The notes: generated by a model from the letters alone, not told the origin. A stretch of DNA of 51,014 nt from Bacteroidaceae bacterium (GCA_017617315.1 JAFZWM010000027.1:1-51014), one strand, 5' to 3'. Positions 33,237-44,637 are shown, counted from the stretch's first letter. Program-made: numbers and translations.

Positions 33237-33275
33237 CAAAAAAGCCAACTCGCTGTAATTTGCAAATTGGCTTTA
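33237..33275 (-). terminator. Terminator of the tRNA cluster
   Basis: AAAGCCAA (33241-33248) pairs with TTGGCTTT (33267-33274). On the minus strand it follows the second tRNA-Glu gene and ends in a T-run. Confidence 0.8.
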
Positions 33276-33282
33276 TTTTTTG

Positions 33283-33354
33283 TAGCGCCTACGGGAATCG
33301 AACCCGTATACCATGCGTGAGAGGCATGTATCCTAACCATTAGATGAAAGCGCC
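33283..33354 (-). tRNA. tRNA-Glu (anticodon CTC), copy 2
   Basis: The minus strand folds as a cloverleaf of 72 bases: acceptor GGCGCTT with AGGCGCT (two G-U pairs), D-arm ATC-TAATGGTTAG-GAT, anticodon arm CATGC-CTCTCAC-GCATG with anticodon CTC, and T-arm ACGGG-TTCGATT-CCCGT. It reads GAG codons. The CCA end is not encoded. It is identical to the copy at 33377-33448. Confidence 0.95.
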
Positions 33355-33376
33355 ATTGGTTAGCTGAAAAAAGTTG

Positions 33377-33448
33377 TAGCGCCTACGGGAATCGAACCCG
33401 TATACCATGCGTGAGAGGCATGTATCCTAACCATTAGATGAAAGCGCC
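33377..33448 (-). tRNA. tRNA-Glu (anticodon CTC), copy 1
   Basis: Identical in all 72 bases to the copy 22 bases away at 33283-33354. It lies between the tRNA-Ser gene and copy 2 and is expected to be cut from the same transcript. Confidence 0.95.
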
Positions 33449-33457
33449 GTACATAAG

Positions 33458-33548
33458 TGGCGGAAGGTGGGGGATTCGAACCCCCGGTACGGTAACCCGC
33501 ACGTCAGTTTAGCAAACTGGTGGTTTCAGCCACTCACCCAACCTTCCT
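33458..33548 (-). tRNA. tRNA-Ser (anticodon GCT)
   Basis: This 91-base gene includes the CCA end (TGG at 33458-33460 on the plus strand). The acceptor is GGAAGGT with ACCTTCC, the anticodon loop reads TTGCTAA (anticodon GCT, for AGC and AGU codons), and a long variable arm marks it as a class II serine tRNA. It is the first gene after the promoter at 33588-33618. Confidence 0.95.
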
Positions 33549-33587
33549 GAGCTTTATGTCTGTTGGCATTATTTTCAAATGCGGTGC

Positions 33588-33618
33588 AAAGATATGCACT
33601 TTTTTTGAATCTACCAAA
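33588..33618 (-). promoter_or_regulatory. Promoter of the tRNA cluster
   Basis: On the minus strand TTTG (33615-33618), exactly 19 bases, then TATCTTTG (33588-33595): the same -7 box as the rRNA promoter at 280-310. It is about 40 bases before the tRNA-Ser gene. Confidence 0.85.
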
Positions 33619-33650
33619 TTTTTCAGCTCTTATTTTACATTTTTCTTTAT

Positions 33651-35519
33651 TTAAAGCTCAAGAACCAAGTTCTGTCTTGCTTTTAGAGTGATGTCGCCAG
33701 CAAGCGAAACAGTCTTTCCGGAGATGACATCGCCGGCACTCTCCTTGCCGCCAAACACCTCTTTATATCGGCTTGCCGGAATCGTTACATCCGACGATGT
33801 TCCGTTGAGCATAACAACGACCGTCTTGCCGTTGTACGAACGAGAATAGACGTAAACGCCCTTGAACGGAATGAAGTGCTTCATGTCGCCTTTCGAGATT
33901 ATTTCGTTGCCGGCACGCCAATGCAGGAGTTTCTTCAAGAAATCGTACATATCGTTCTGTTCCTTGGTTCTGCCGCTGGCATCGAAGCAGTTGGCCTTAT
34001 CGCCCTGCCATCCGCCCGGAAAATCCTTGCGCACATATCCGTCGGATTTCTCCTTTGTGCCGTTCATCAGAACTTCTGAGCCATAATAAAGCTGCGGAAT
34101 ACGGCGCGTTGTGAGCAGAAGCGTATAAGCCTGTTTCAGAAGGTCGGTATTCTGTCCGTTCTTCAGGAAGCGGTCGGTATCGTGGTTCTCGATAAAAGCC
34201 ATTATGGACGACGGATTTGGATAGAGATAGTCGTAGACGAAATTGTTGTAGATTTTGTTCAGTCCGCCAGCCTGACCGACAGTCTCCTCTGCCATCGCCT
34301 TGTCGAGTTTGTCGTAGAAACTGAAATCCATAACGGTTTTCAGGTTGCTGTTCTTCGACGCGAGTTTCGAATTTTTCTGCCAAGTGGCGGTGTAAGGCGG
34401 CTCAACCACCCACGTTTCGCCAACAACGTTGTAGTTCGGATATTCGTCGTTCAACTCCTTAAGCCACTCTGCCATGGCATCGGCGTAGGCATACGGATAA
34501 GTGTCCATTCTGATACCGTCAATTCCTACGGTCTCAATCCACCAGAAACTGTTCTGGATAAGGTATCGCAAAACGTGCGGATTGTTCTGGTTGAGGTCGG
34601 GCATCGACTTCACGAACCAGCCCTCAACTGCCTCGCGCATGTCTACATCCGAAGCATAAGGGTCTACAACCGGAGTAAGTGTGTACGATGTCTGAAGATA
34701 ATTATTCTGATAGTCGGGATAGTTAAACCAGTCGGGCGAAGGCATATCCTTGAGCCATACGTGGTTGCTTCCGCAATGGTTGAAAATCATATCCATAACG
34801 ATTTTCAGACCTTTGGAATGAGCCTCATCAATCAGTTTCTTGTAGAGTTCGTTGTTTCCGAAACGGGCATCGACATTATAATAGTCGGTTGTGGCATATC
34901 CGTGATAGCTGCTATACTTTCCATTCTCGGCAAGCATGTCATTCTCGAGCACGGGTGTGAACCAGAGAGCCGTAATGCCAAGGTCGGTGAAGTAGTCGAG
35001 ATGCTGACTGATTCCTTCGAGATCTCCGCCATGGCGGAGACTCGGCTGGTTGCGGTCGCACACTTTGTCAACCATCGTCTTCACTACATCGTTCGAAGGG
35101 TCGCCGTTGGCAAAGCGGTCGGGCATGAGCTGGTAAAGGACATCCGACGCGTCGAAGCCCTTTCTGTCGGCTCCTGCCATAGCACGATTCTTCAACTCGT
35201 ACTGCCATACCTTTTTCTTCTTGCCCTTCAGAAATGTTATAGGCATCTTGCCAGCCTTGGCTTCAGAAGATATATTGAGGTACAGAATGACGTAGTTGTT
35301 GCTGCCAGGTTTAACAACCTCCTTCAAGGTTACGCCGGGATAGTCAACACTAATTTTGTCGTACGAAGCCACGTCTTCGCCATATACCATAAGCTGAAGT
35401 TCGGGATTCTTCATACCGACGAACCAGTTAAGCGGTTCGATTTTTGATACTCCGACAGCATTCGCGCCCATCGCCATGAAGAGCGACAAGCCGGCTATCA
35501 GTAATGTTTTCTTTATCAT
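33651..35519 (-). CDS. susA: SusA-type neopullulanase/cyclomaltodextrinase (GH13)
   Basis: This 622-residue periplasmic enzyme has a signal peptide (to about residue 21, ending ANA), an N-terminal cyclomaltodextrinase-type beta domain, and a GH13 barrel. Catalytic motifs are MDMIFNHCGSNH, GIDGIRMDTYPYA (nucleophile Asp), VVGETWV (acid/base Glu) and IENHDTDRF (third Asp). It cuts starch oligosaccharides, pullulan and cyclodextrins into short maltodextrins. It resembles SusA of Bacteroides thetaiotaomicron in size and order. It is the last gene of the four-gene operon, 22 bases after the GH97 gene. The symbol is by homology. Confidence 0.9.
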   Translation of the reverse strand: MIKKTLLIAGLSLFMAMGANAVGVSKIEPLNWFVGMKNPELQLMVYGEDVASYDKISVDYPGVTLKEVVKPGSNNYVILYLNISSEAKAGKMPITFLKGKKKKVWQYELKNRAMAGADRKGFDASDVLYQLMPDRFANGDPSNDVVKTMVDKVCDRNQPSLRHGGDLEGISQHLDYFTDLGITALWFTPVLENDMLAENGKYSSYHGYATTDYYNVDARFGNNELYKKLIDEAHSKGLKIVMDMIFNHCGSNHVWLKDMPSPDWFNYPDYQNNYLQTSYTLTPVVDPYASDVDMREAVEGWFVKSMPDLNQNNPHVLRYLIQNSFWWIETVGIDGIRMDTYPYAYADAMAEWLKELNDEYPNYNVVGETWVVEPPYTATWQKNSKLASKNSNLKTVMDFSFYDKLDKAMAEETVGQAGGLNKIYNNFVYDYLYPNPSSIMAFIENHDTDRFLKNGQNTDLLKQAYTLLLTTRRIPQLYYGSEVLMNGTKEKSDGYVRKDFPGGWQGDKANCFDASGRTKEQNDMYDFLKKLLHWRAGNEIISKGDMKHFIPFKGVYVYSRSYNGKTVVVMLNGTSSDVTIPASRYKEVFGGKESAGDVISGKTVSLAGDITLKARQNLVLEL

Positions 35520-35541
35520 GGTTCAGATTGAATTTTTCAGA

Positions 35542-37665
<2,124 letters not shown>

Positions 37666-37673
37666 CTATTATC

Positions 37674-39662
37674 TTAAAATTTCAGTATCATAGCAGTCTG
37701 AGCAGGCACGCGGATTTTGCCGCCTATACATGTTCCTATTTTGCCGCTCAGGTCAATTCTGTTCTCCATGGCAAGGATTGTGTATTCCTTGTTGTCGAGT
37801 TCGAGCTCGACAGTCTTCTTGTTGCTGTTTAGAACGACGATTAGCTCTTCGGCCGAATCGCCGCCGGCATGACCGGAAATCTTGTATGCAACAACGTTCT
37901 TCTCGCCCACCGGAAGGAACGCGAGATGCTTGCGAACCTCATCGGCATTGCCAAGACGGAAGGCCGGATGTTCCTTGCGAAGCTGAATAAGTCCGCGAAC
38001 ATAGTCGAACGCCACCTTGTATTCTTTCTTCTGGTGCCACGGAATTGTGTTTATGCTGTCGGGACTTTCGAACGAATTGTGAACACCCTTCTTGTTGCGC
38101 ATCATCTCGTCGCCGGCAAAGATGAACGGAATGCCCTGACTTGTAAAGACTGCCGTCTGCGCCATGCAGAACAGAGAAATCTGTTCGTCGCGGCTTGCCT
38201 TAGGAGCGGTAGACTTTATGCGGTCGGCTATGCACATGTCGTCATGGCAGCTAACATAGCTAATCATCTGCGTTGGCTGCAAAGCCCAAGGCACTTTTGA
38301 GTAGTTCACCTTCGAATAGTCAATCTGCGGATGCTCTATCGCGCCCACGATTCCGAACTTAACGCTCTCCTCGTTGCCCGGCTCAGCCACAAGAAACGCG
38401 CCCTCGGCATCGTTCTGCCAGCCACCGCGTAGTCCGTCGCGCATCTCATCGCCAAAGACTGATATTCCGGGCATGAGATGGGCGTTTGCCTTCATCGCGA
38501 GCTTGGCATCGTCGTACAGAGGCGATGATGCCGCCCATCCTTCGCCGCCCACATAAATCGTAGGATCTATTTCGTCGAGAGCCTTGCGCACCTGATTCAT
38601 CGTCTCGATGTCGTGAATGCCCATAAGGTCGAATCGGAATCCGTCGATATGATATTCCTCCGCCCAATGGCGCACGCTCTCGATTATGAACTGGCGATAA
38701 GCCGGACGCTCGCTCGCCGTCTCGTTTCCGCAGCCAGAGCCGTTAGCCCAAGTGCCATCGGCATTCTTTCGGTAGAAATATCCGGGAGCCGTGAGTTCGA
38801 GCGGACTGTTAGTTGTGTTGTATGTGTGATTGTAAACCACGTCGAGAATAACTCTTATGCCGGCCTTATGACAAGCCATAACCATCTGCTTGAACTCGCG
38901 CACGCGAGCCGTAGGATCGGCAGTCGTTGTAGCATACGAGCCTTCGGGAACATTGTAGTTCATTGGGTCGTAGCCCCAGTTGTACTGAGGAACATCGGGC
39001 TTGCTCTCATCTACCGAACCGTAGTCGTACGACGGCAGAATCTGAATGTGCGTAACGCCCAGTTCCTTCAGATGCGAGAGTCCCGATGCGAGGCTGTCGC
39101 TCGTAACGGTATTCTGCTCGGTAAGAGCGAGGAATTTTCCGTTGTTCTTCATGCCCGAGTTGGCATCCATCGAGAAATCGCGATGATGAAGTTCGTAGAC
39201 AATCATGTCGGCGAACGACTTCATAGGCGGACGCTTGTCGCTCTCCCATCCTTCGGGATTCGTCTCGCTCATGTCTGCCACATATCCGCGCTTTCCGTTG
39301 GTTCCTACCATCTTCACAAAGATGCCGGGCGAATGAAGGCGTTCTTCCTTGTCGCCCTGCTGCATCACTCTGAAGTCGTAGTAATAGCCGTGCCAGTTGC
39401 CTTTCACATCGGCCTGCCATGTGCCGTCGTTCATCTTGCGGAGTTTTACCACCTTTGGCTTGCACGAAGAATCATCGTTCTTGTAGATGTAAACGCTCGC
39501 GCTCTTCGCCATTGGCGACCACACCGAAAAGCGAGTGGACTTTGGCGAATAGCACATCTCGTTGTCGAGCTGCGCCGGCACAGGCCATTGCTGATAGTCT
39601 TGTGCCACAGACGAAAGTGAAAGCCCGGCAAGCATACTGAGGAACATTATCTTTGTTTTCAT
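37674..39662 (-). CDS. pulA: Type I pullulanase (GH13_14)
   Basis: The protein (662 residues) starts with a signal peptide (to about residue 20, SSVAQ) and an N-terminal CBM48-like domain (TRFSVWSPMAKSASVYIY). The GH13 barrel shows the pullulanase mark YNWGYDP (about residue 227), then DVVYNHTYN, GFRFDLMGIHD (nucleophile Asp), YVGGEGWAASSP (acid/base Glu) and YVSCHDD. It cuts alpha-1,6 branches in amylopectin and glycogen. As a secreted enzyme it would debranch starch fragments in the periplasm for the SusA and SusB proteins encoded downstream. It is the second gene of the operon. Confidence 0.93.
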   Translation of the reverse strand: MKTKIMFLSMLAGLSLSSVAQDYQQWPVPAQLDNEMCYSPKSTRFSVWSPMAKSASVYIYKNDDSSCKPKVVKLRKMNDGTWQADVKGNWHGYYYDFRVMQQGDKEERLHSPGIFVKMVGTNGKRGYVADMSETNPEGWESDKRPPMKSFADMIVYELHHRDFSMDANSGMKNNGKFLALTEQNTVTSDSLASGLSHLKELGVTHIQILPSYDYGSVDESKPDVPQYNWGYDPMNYNVPEGSYATTTADPTARVREFKQMVMACHKAGIRVILDVVYNHTYNTTNSPLELTAPGYFYRKNADGTWANGSGCGNETASERPAYRQFIIESVRHWAEEYHIDGFRFDLMGIHDIETMNQVRKALDEIDPTIYVGGEGWAASSPLYDDAKLAMKANAHLMPGISVFGDEMRDGLRGGWQNDAEGAFLVAEPGNEESVKFGIVGAIEHPQIDYSKVNYSKVPWALQPTQMISYVSCHDDMCIADRIKSTAPKASRDEQISLFCMAQTAVFTSQGIPFIFAGDEMMRNKKGVHNSFESPDSINTIPWHQKKEYKVAFDYVRGLIQLRKEHPAFRLGNADEVRKHLAFLPVGEKNVVAYKISGHAGGDSAEELIVVLNSNKKTVELELDNKEYTILAMENRIDLSGKIGTCIGGKIRVPAQTAMILKF

Positions 39663-39673
39663 TATCAGAAAAT

Positions 39674-42358
39674 CTAATATCTGCCACTATTGTCAACCAT
39701 ATTTCTCACGCGTTCGTTAAATGCCTTCTGCTTCATCAGTTCCTCAACGCTCAGGTGCATACGGTAACGCCAGTAATGCTTAGGATTTGCAGGAACGTTG
39801 ATACGCTCGCTTGCCACATCTTCCTTGCGCAGATTCTCGTCGATGCTGAGCCAGTCTTGGAACGACAAGATGCAAAGCATGGAAGGACTTGCCAGATGCT
39901 GAGCCACAACCTCGTTGCAAATCTCGCCGCTAGCCTTCTTCGGAGCATCGCCACCGCGCATCAGAGCCTCGTGATAGTAGTTGTTGGTACGGTTGTAATC
40001 TTCTTCCCACCAGCCGCGCAGAGTGCTCATGTCGTGGGTCGAAATTGTACATACCGAACGGTAAGGATACTCGCCAAGATGTCCGTAATTGTAGTTCGGA
40101 TTCTTTGGCATAGTCTGAATTTCGAGGCTGAGGATGCGGAGGTCGTTCATCGTCCAAGGCACACAGTCGGGCACCATTCCCAAATCCTCGCCGCATACCA
40201 GCATACGCGTTGCCTCTGTCAGCATCGGAAGTTTCTTCATCGCCTCGCCATACCAGAACTGATTGTGGCGGCGGTAGAAATAGTCGTTATACAATCGGTT
40301 GAAGGCATCTTTCTCGTGCCATACAAGCGTCTGATACACAAAGTCGAGTTGTGCCGAGATGCGTGGATGATACAAATCCTTATTCTTATGATCGCGAACA
40401 AACAACACGTTGCTAATCAGCGCATAGAGTCCGTCTCTTATCCAGATGCTCTTTTCGTCGGTCTTGCCTTCGAAAGCCTTTTCAACCTTTCTCTGAGTGT
40501 CGAATTCATCGCGCATACAATACAAGTCGTCGTGAGACGGTCTGATGTACTTCGCCTTGACTTCTTCCACGTTCTCGCCGAAGATTTTATCAAGAATCCA
40601 GTCGGTAATGAAAGGCTTTGTCATGTAATCCTCGCGCCACCACAGTCCGTAGCTCTCGATTTCCGAAACGCTCATAGGCAACGCCGGAGAGAAATGTCCG
40701 AGCAAACCGTGTACGGCATCGACCGGAATCTCCCAGATGCGGAAGAATCCGAGGATATGATCAATTCGGTAAGCATCGAAATACTCCGCCATCTTGCGGA
40801 ATCGGCGCATCCACCACTTGCATCCGTCGGCAAGCATAGCGTCCCAGTTGTAGGTTGGGAATCCCCAGTTCTGTCCGTTCACCGAGAAATCGTCTGGCGG
40901 AGCACCAGCCTGTCCGTTCATGTTGAAGTATCGTGGTTCGGCCCAAGCCTCGACGCTATTTCGGTTTATGCCGATAGGAATATCGCCCTTTATAATCACG
41001 CCGTTCTTGCGAGCGTACGATGCAGCCTCGCTAAGTTGCAGATGAAGGTGATACTGAATGAAATAGTATTCGGCAATAGCCTTGTAGTTCTTGCCTCCAA
41101 CGGCTGTGAGAGTCTCGACTTCGGCTTTGTTGAACGTGCTGTATTCAGGCCATTGGCTGAAGACCGGCGTCCCGAACTTATCCCGAAGGAAACTAAAAGC
41201 GGCATAAGGCACAAGCCAGTCGGCATTATCGTCGAAGAACTTTTTGAAGCCTTTGGTCTTCAGAGTCTTCGCGCCGTCTTGTGTATATATAAGGTGTAAA
41301 TATTCGCGCTTAACCTTGTTTACAGCTTCATAATCAACCTGTTCAAGGTCGTTGAGTTTCTTCTGCTGAGCGGCAAAATATGCCATCTTCTCCTTATCGT
41401 CGAGCACGCCGACCTTAACAAGATTGGCATACATCGGATGGAATGCGTAGATGCTTATGCTGCTGTACGGATATGAATCTACCCATGTGTTTGTTATCGT
41501 CGTATCATTTATTGGTAGAATCTGAAGCACTCTCTGATGCAGCGACGCCACCCAGTCGATAAGTTTCTTCAAATCGCCGAAATCTCCTACTCCGAAACTG
41601 TTTTCGGTACGGATTGAGAATATCGGAACAACCATTCCGGCTCCGCGCCATGCCGACATCTGAAGACTGACTTCGCCGTCGTCGACAATCCTAGTCTCTG
41701 TTCCGAACATCGCGTATTCGTCTATGCTGTGGTTGAAACCTTCTTCCCAGCATCCGAAAGCGTCATCGTTATATGCCGCAAACTTATATTCGAAAGGAAA
41801 ACTGAGTTTGTCGGCATCCATCGCCACAGCCCACTCGTTTATGCCGATGCAATGAAGCATCTGAGGCTTGTCGGTCTTCCACGCGCCCAGATGTTTCTGG
41901 TTGCAGAGAAGTCCGAGCTTCTGCCCTGCCCTAAGCTGAGGGGCTTTCACCTTTATAATAAGAGAATGTTTTGAATACTTAGGCTTGAAAACTTCCGCCT
42001 TATGCGGCTGAATGCACTCGGTAAATGCCGAACTGTACAGATAAGATTGCCACGGTATGTCGCACCAGCGGTCGTTAAGTACATACACGCGCTTTGAATC
42101 ATCGTCGGGAAGAAGGGTGCGTGTGTTTACCGCCCACTCTTTCCTTACCAACGCCGAATCCCGAAAAACTACATAATTATATTTAATACTGCTGACATTG
42201 TCGCCAGCCTCATACTCCCGAACCCAATGCAATCCATCAACAGTATTGAGCCATGCTTCCTTATTACATACCGAGCCGTCGGCCGATGTAATCTGCATCT
42301 GAACTCCAATAATCTCGCCCCATTGGGTGAAATACTCTATATTGAACTGTACTTTCAT
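39674..42358 (-). CDS. malQ: 4-alpha-glucanotransferase (amylomaltase, GH77) with N-terminal starch-binding domains
   Basis: This 894-residue enzyme has no signal peptide and so works in the cytoplasm. Residues about 1-230 form two CBM20-like starch-binding domains, as in the large plant DPE2 type and many Bacteroidetes forms. The GH77 barrel holds AYRIDHILGFFRIWEIP (nucleophile Asp), VCGEDLGMVPD (acid/base Glu) and ISTHDMSTLRGWWEED (third Asp). It rearranges alpha-1,4 glucan chains and releases glucose. It is the first gene of the minus-strand operon, 11 bases ahead of pulA. Confidence 0.95.
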   Translation of the reverse strand: MKVQFNIEYFTQWGEIIGVQMQITSADGSVCNKEAWLNTVDGLHWVREYEAGDNVSSIKYNYVVFRDSALVRKEWAVNTRTLLPDDDSKRVYVLNDRWCDIPWQSYLYSSAFTECIQPHKAEVFKPKYSKHSLIIKVKAPQLRAGQKLGLLCNQKHLGAWKTDKPQMLHCIGINEWAVAMDADKLSFPFEYKFAAYNDDAFGCWEEGFNHSIDEYAMFGTETRIVDDGEVSLQMSAWRGAGMVVPIFSIRTENSFGVGDFGDLKKLIDWVASLHQRVLQILPINDTTITNTWVDSYPYSSISIYAFHPMYANLVKVGVLDDKEKMAYFAAQQKKLNDLEQVDYEAVNKVKREYLHLIYTQDGAKTLKTKGFKKFFDDNADWLVPYAAFSFLRDKFGTPVFSQWPEYSTFNKAEVETLTAVGGKNYKAIAEYYFIQYHLHLQLSEAASYARKNGVIIKGDIPIGINRNSVEAWAEPRYFNMNGQAGAPPDDFSVNGQNWGFPTYNWDAMLADGCKWWMRRFRKMAEYFDAYRIDHILGFFRIWEIPVDAVHGLLGHFSPALPMSVSEIESYGLWWREDYMTKPFITDWILDKIFGENVEEVKAKYIRPSHDDLYCMRDEFDTQRKVEKAFEGKTDEKSIWIRDGLYALISNVLFVRDHKNKDLYHPRISAQLDFVYQTLVWHEKDAFNRLYNDYFYRRHNQFWYGEAMKKLPMLTEATRMLVCGEDLGMVPDCVPWTMNDLRILSLEIQTMPKNPNYNYGHLGEYPYRSVCTISTHDMSTLRGWWEEDYNRTNNYYHEALMRGGDAPKKASGEICNEVVAQHLASPSMLCILSFQDWLSIDENLRKEDVASERINVPANPKHYWRYRMHLSVEELMKQKAFNERVRNMVDNSGRY

Positions 42359-42392
42359 GGTTTAGAAAATAATGCTTTTATTAATTCCTCTC

Positions 42393-42423
42393 CAAAAATA
42401 CGAAATAAGCCAACTATCACAAT
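42393..42423 (-). promoter_or_regulatory. Promoter of the malQ-pulA-susB-susA operon
   Basis: On the minus strand ATTG (42420-42423, one mismatch) is followed after 19 bases by TATTTTTG (42393-42400), 34 bases before the malQ start. No SusR-type operator was recognised. Confidence 0.55.
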
Positions 42424-42570
42424 AAAAAATATTTACATTTACGGCAGAGAGTTGCGAAAACGATTGCGAACCGCCTTTCACACCACTCCGAACAAACTTT
42501 GCCAGAAACACACACGACACATTTTTTGCAAAAAAATCTTAAAAAGTAACCCGTCGTAACTTTTTTTACT

Positions 42571-42578
42571 TATCTTTG
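42571..42578 (+). promoter_or_regulatory. -7 box of secreted-protein/mltG transcript
   Basis: TATCTTTG followed by CA, 75 bases before the start codon. A -33 TTTG is not seen. Confidence 0.5.
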
Positions 42579-42653
42579 CACAGAAATATTTTCTTAATGA
42601 TAACTTTTTGATTTACAAATCAATTCAAAGTTTTAATAAAGAAATAGTTTAAT

Positions 42654-43424
42654 ATGAAGAAATACATCGTAGCGGTTTTGCTGCTCGCTCATCTCACCGT
42701 TTCAAAGGCTGGCGAGAGAGAAATGCAGAACGACTCAATTCTGCGCGAAGGCAAGACGCTATATAAATATGAAAAGGCTACATGGCTGGTTTCGGACTTG
42801 GCGTACAAGTCGAGCATCAAGAATGAGATAAGACATTCGCTCACCTACGCCCAGAACGATACCATCGTCGTAATATATACCGACAAGGACAAGCAGCTCA
42901 TCTACGAGGGAATGGTGAACAAGGATGGCAAACTGATAAAATCGGGAATGCGATTCAAACCGCTCACTCGCGAGGAGAGGCATCTGCTGGCGGTACGCAA
43001 AAATGCCATCGAACAGATAAACAAGATGGACATCGTGAAAGCTCCCTCGGGCGGACAGCTTAACATCGACATAATCCCGCACAACGGCGGATACAAGCTC
43101 TACGCTCTTTCGGGTACTCTTCAGGAGAACATCGTTCCGTTTGGCAACGACTACCTCTTTTATATTGACTACAACGGAAACGTGATGAGTTGGCAGAAAT
43201 TCCACAACGAATACAATCCGCTCACGCTTAACCAGAAGTCGCAACTCTCAATCCCGGCAGCATCTTGCACCAACGACCCTTACATCACGGCAACGGACAT
43301 CTGCACGTTCCAACTCTATGCCGACATGTATCCGCAACTGAAGTCGTTCGACGTGGAAACGACGCAGGGGCACAGTTTCCGGTTCGACCGCGAACAGAAC
43401 AGAATAATGTATGTAAAGAAATAG
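42654..43424 (+). CDS. Secreted protein of unknown function upstream of mltG
   Basis: I do not recognise this 256-residue protein. It has a signal peptide (MKKYIVAVLLLAHLTVSKAG, cleavage after about residue 19) and a mature part with mixed helix and strand, including TIVVIYTDKDKQLIYEGMVNKDG, a helical REERHLLAVRKNAIEQINK and GNDYLFYIDYNGNVMSWQKFH. It ends 37 bases before mltG and is probably in the same transcript. That suggests an envelope role, but this is inference only. Confidence 0.7.
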   Translation: MKKYIVAVLLLAHLTVSKAGEREMQNDSILREGKTLYKYEKATWLVSDLAYKSSIKNEIRHSLTYAQNDTIVVIYTDKDKQLIYEGMVNKDGKLIKSGMRFKPLTREERHLLAVRKNAIEQINKMDIVKAPSGGQLNIDIIPHNGGYKLYALSGTLQENIVPFGNDYLFYIDYNGNVMSWQKFHNEYNPLTLNQKSQLSIPAASCTNDPYITATDICTFQLYADMYPQLKSFDVETTQGHSFRFDREQNRIMYVKK

Positions 43425-43461
43425 CTTCACAGCAAGGAAAACAAAGAATAAAACCATAAAG

Positions 43462-44496
43462 ATGAACGCAAAAAGCAAAAAAATCTGTCTGTACACAGGC
43501 GGAGCAATAATCATTCTTATTGGCATAGTCTACTTTCTGTTCTTCTTCGGAGCATTCCGACCAAAGCAGACGGCCAAGCTATGCATCGATGCCGACGACA
43601 CAACCGACTCGGTATATACAAAACTCGACAAACAGGCTAATCCCGTTTGTATGCTCGGCTTCAAGACGTTGTGCGTGATTTTCAACTATCCCGGACACGT
43701 TCACACCGGATGCTACGAGATTCCAAACGGAACAAGCACGATAACAGTATTCAAAAAGCTGAGAAAGGGACAGCAGTCGCCCGTAAGCCTCACAATCCCA
43801 AGCGTACGCACGCTCGACAATCTGGCAACGACTCTCTCTAAGAGCCTGATGCTCAGCAAAGAGGAGATTATGGCTGCCGTAAGCAACGACAGCTACTGCA
43901 ACTCGCTCGGATACGACACAACAACCATCGCATGCCTGTTCATTCCAAACACATACGAGGTTTACTGGAACATCTCGCTCGACGACTTCATGAAACGAAT
44001 GGTAAAGGAGAACAAGGCTTTCTGGACCGAAGAGAAGATTGCCAAGGCTGCCGAGGCTGGACTAACTCCTAATCAGGCTTACACGCTGGCTTCTATAGTA
44101 GACGAAGAGACGGCAAACAACGCCGAGAAGCCGATGATTGCCGGTCTGTACCTTAACCGATTCCATCAGGAGATGCCGCTTCAGGCAGACCCGACCATAA
44201 AGTTTGCGTGGCACGACTTCACGCTCACCCGAATCTACGAGAAGCTGCTGAAGATTGACTCGCCATACAACACATACGTTAACAAGGGTCTGCCTCCGGG
44301 TCCGATACGTATTCCGAGCGTTGCCGGCATAAACGCGGTACTCAACCACGCAAAGCACAACTTTATTTACATGTGTGCAAAAGAGGACCTTTCGGGCACT
44401 CACAACTTTGCCGTAACATACGAGGAGCATCTTGCCAACGCCAAGAAATATACCGACGCGCTTAACGCACGAGGCATTGGCGAGCACAAAAATTAG
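43462..44496 (+). CDS. mltG: Endolytic murein transglycosylase MltG
   Basis: The protein (344 residues) has one N-terminal membrane anchor (about residues 10-31) and a periplasmic YceG/MltG domain. The catalytic glutamate lies in LASIVDEET (E216, aligned with E218 of E. coli MltG), followed by LQADPTIKFAW, DSPYNTYVNKGLPPGPIRIPS and a C-terminal LSGTHNFAVTYEEH. It cuts nascent peptidoglycan strands and is thought to end their growth. A strong terminator follows. Length is typical of the family. Confidence 0.94.
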   Translation: MNAKSKKICLYTGGAIIILIGIVYFLFFFGAFRPKQTAKLCIDADDTTDSVYTKLDKQANPVCMLGFKTLCVIFNYPGHVHTGCYEIPNGTSTITVFKKLRKGQQSPVSLTIPSVRTLDNLATTLSKSLMLSKEEIMAAVSNDSYCNSLGYDTTTIACLFIPNTYEVYWNISLDDFMKRMVKENKAFWTEEKIAKAAEAGLTPNQAYTLASIVDEETANNAEKPMIAGLYLNRFHQEMPLQADPTIKFAWHDFTLTRIYEKLLKIDSPYNTYVNKGLPPGPIRIPSVAGINAVLNHAKHNFIYMCAKEDLSGTHNFAVTYEEHLANAKKYTDALNARGIGEHKN

Positions 44497-44537
44497 AATT
44501 CTTACACAGAGTTTTTTTGACATAACAATGACATCGA

Positions 44538-44570
44538 TAAAAGGCGTGGCACACAAGTCACGCCTTTTTC
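44538..44570 (+). terminator. Rho-independent terminator of mltG transcript
   Basis: AAAAGGCGTG (44539-44548) pairs with CACGCCTTTT (44559-44568), followed by T. Confidence 0.93.
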
Positions 44571-44637
44571 ATTTCAATCCTTGCCAATGTGTTTTTGATT
44601 ATTGCTGTCTGGTAAAACTCATGGTTAAGTCGAATAT

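Noticed and set aside
33283-33548. CRISPR-like look of repeated segments
   Set aside because: The repeated units are two identical tRNA-Glu genes and one tRNA-Ser that fold as cloverleaves. There are no cas genes nor regular spacers.
34182-35447. Long open frame on the plus strand opposite the SusA-type gene (421 codons)
   Set aside because: It runs antisense to a gene with intact catalytic motifs, has no family features, and is a usual by-product of the codon bias of the real gene.
38613-39620. 335-codon frame opposite pulA
   Set aside because: Antisense shadow of the pullulanase gene with no recognisable motif, promoter or coupling to neighbours.
39653-41299. Long open frame on the plus strand opposite malQ (548 codons)
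   Set aside because: It is antisense to malQ, which has complete GH77 motifs; the antisense translation is rich in His, Arg and Val without domain features.
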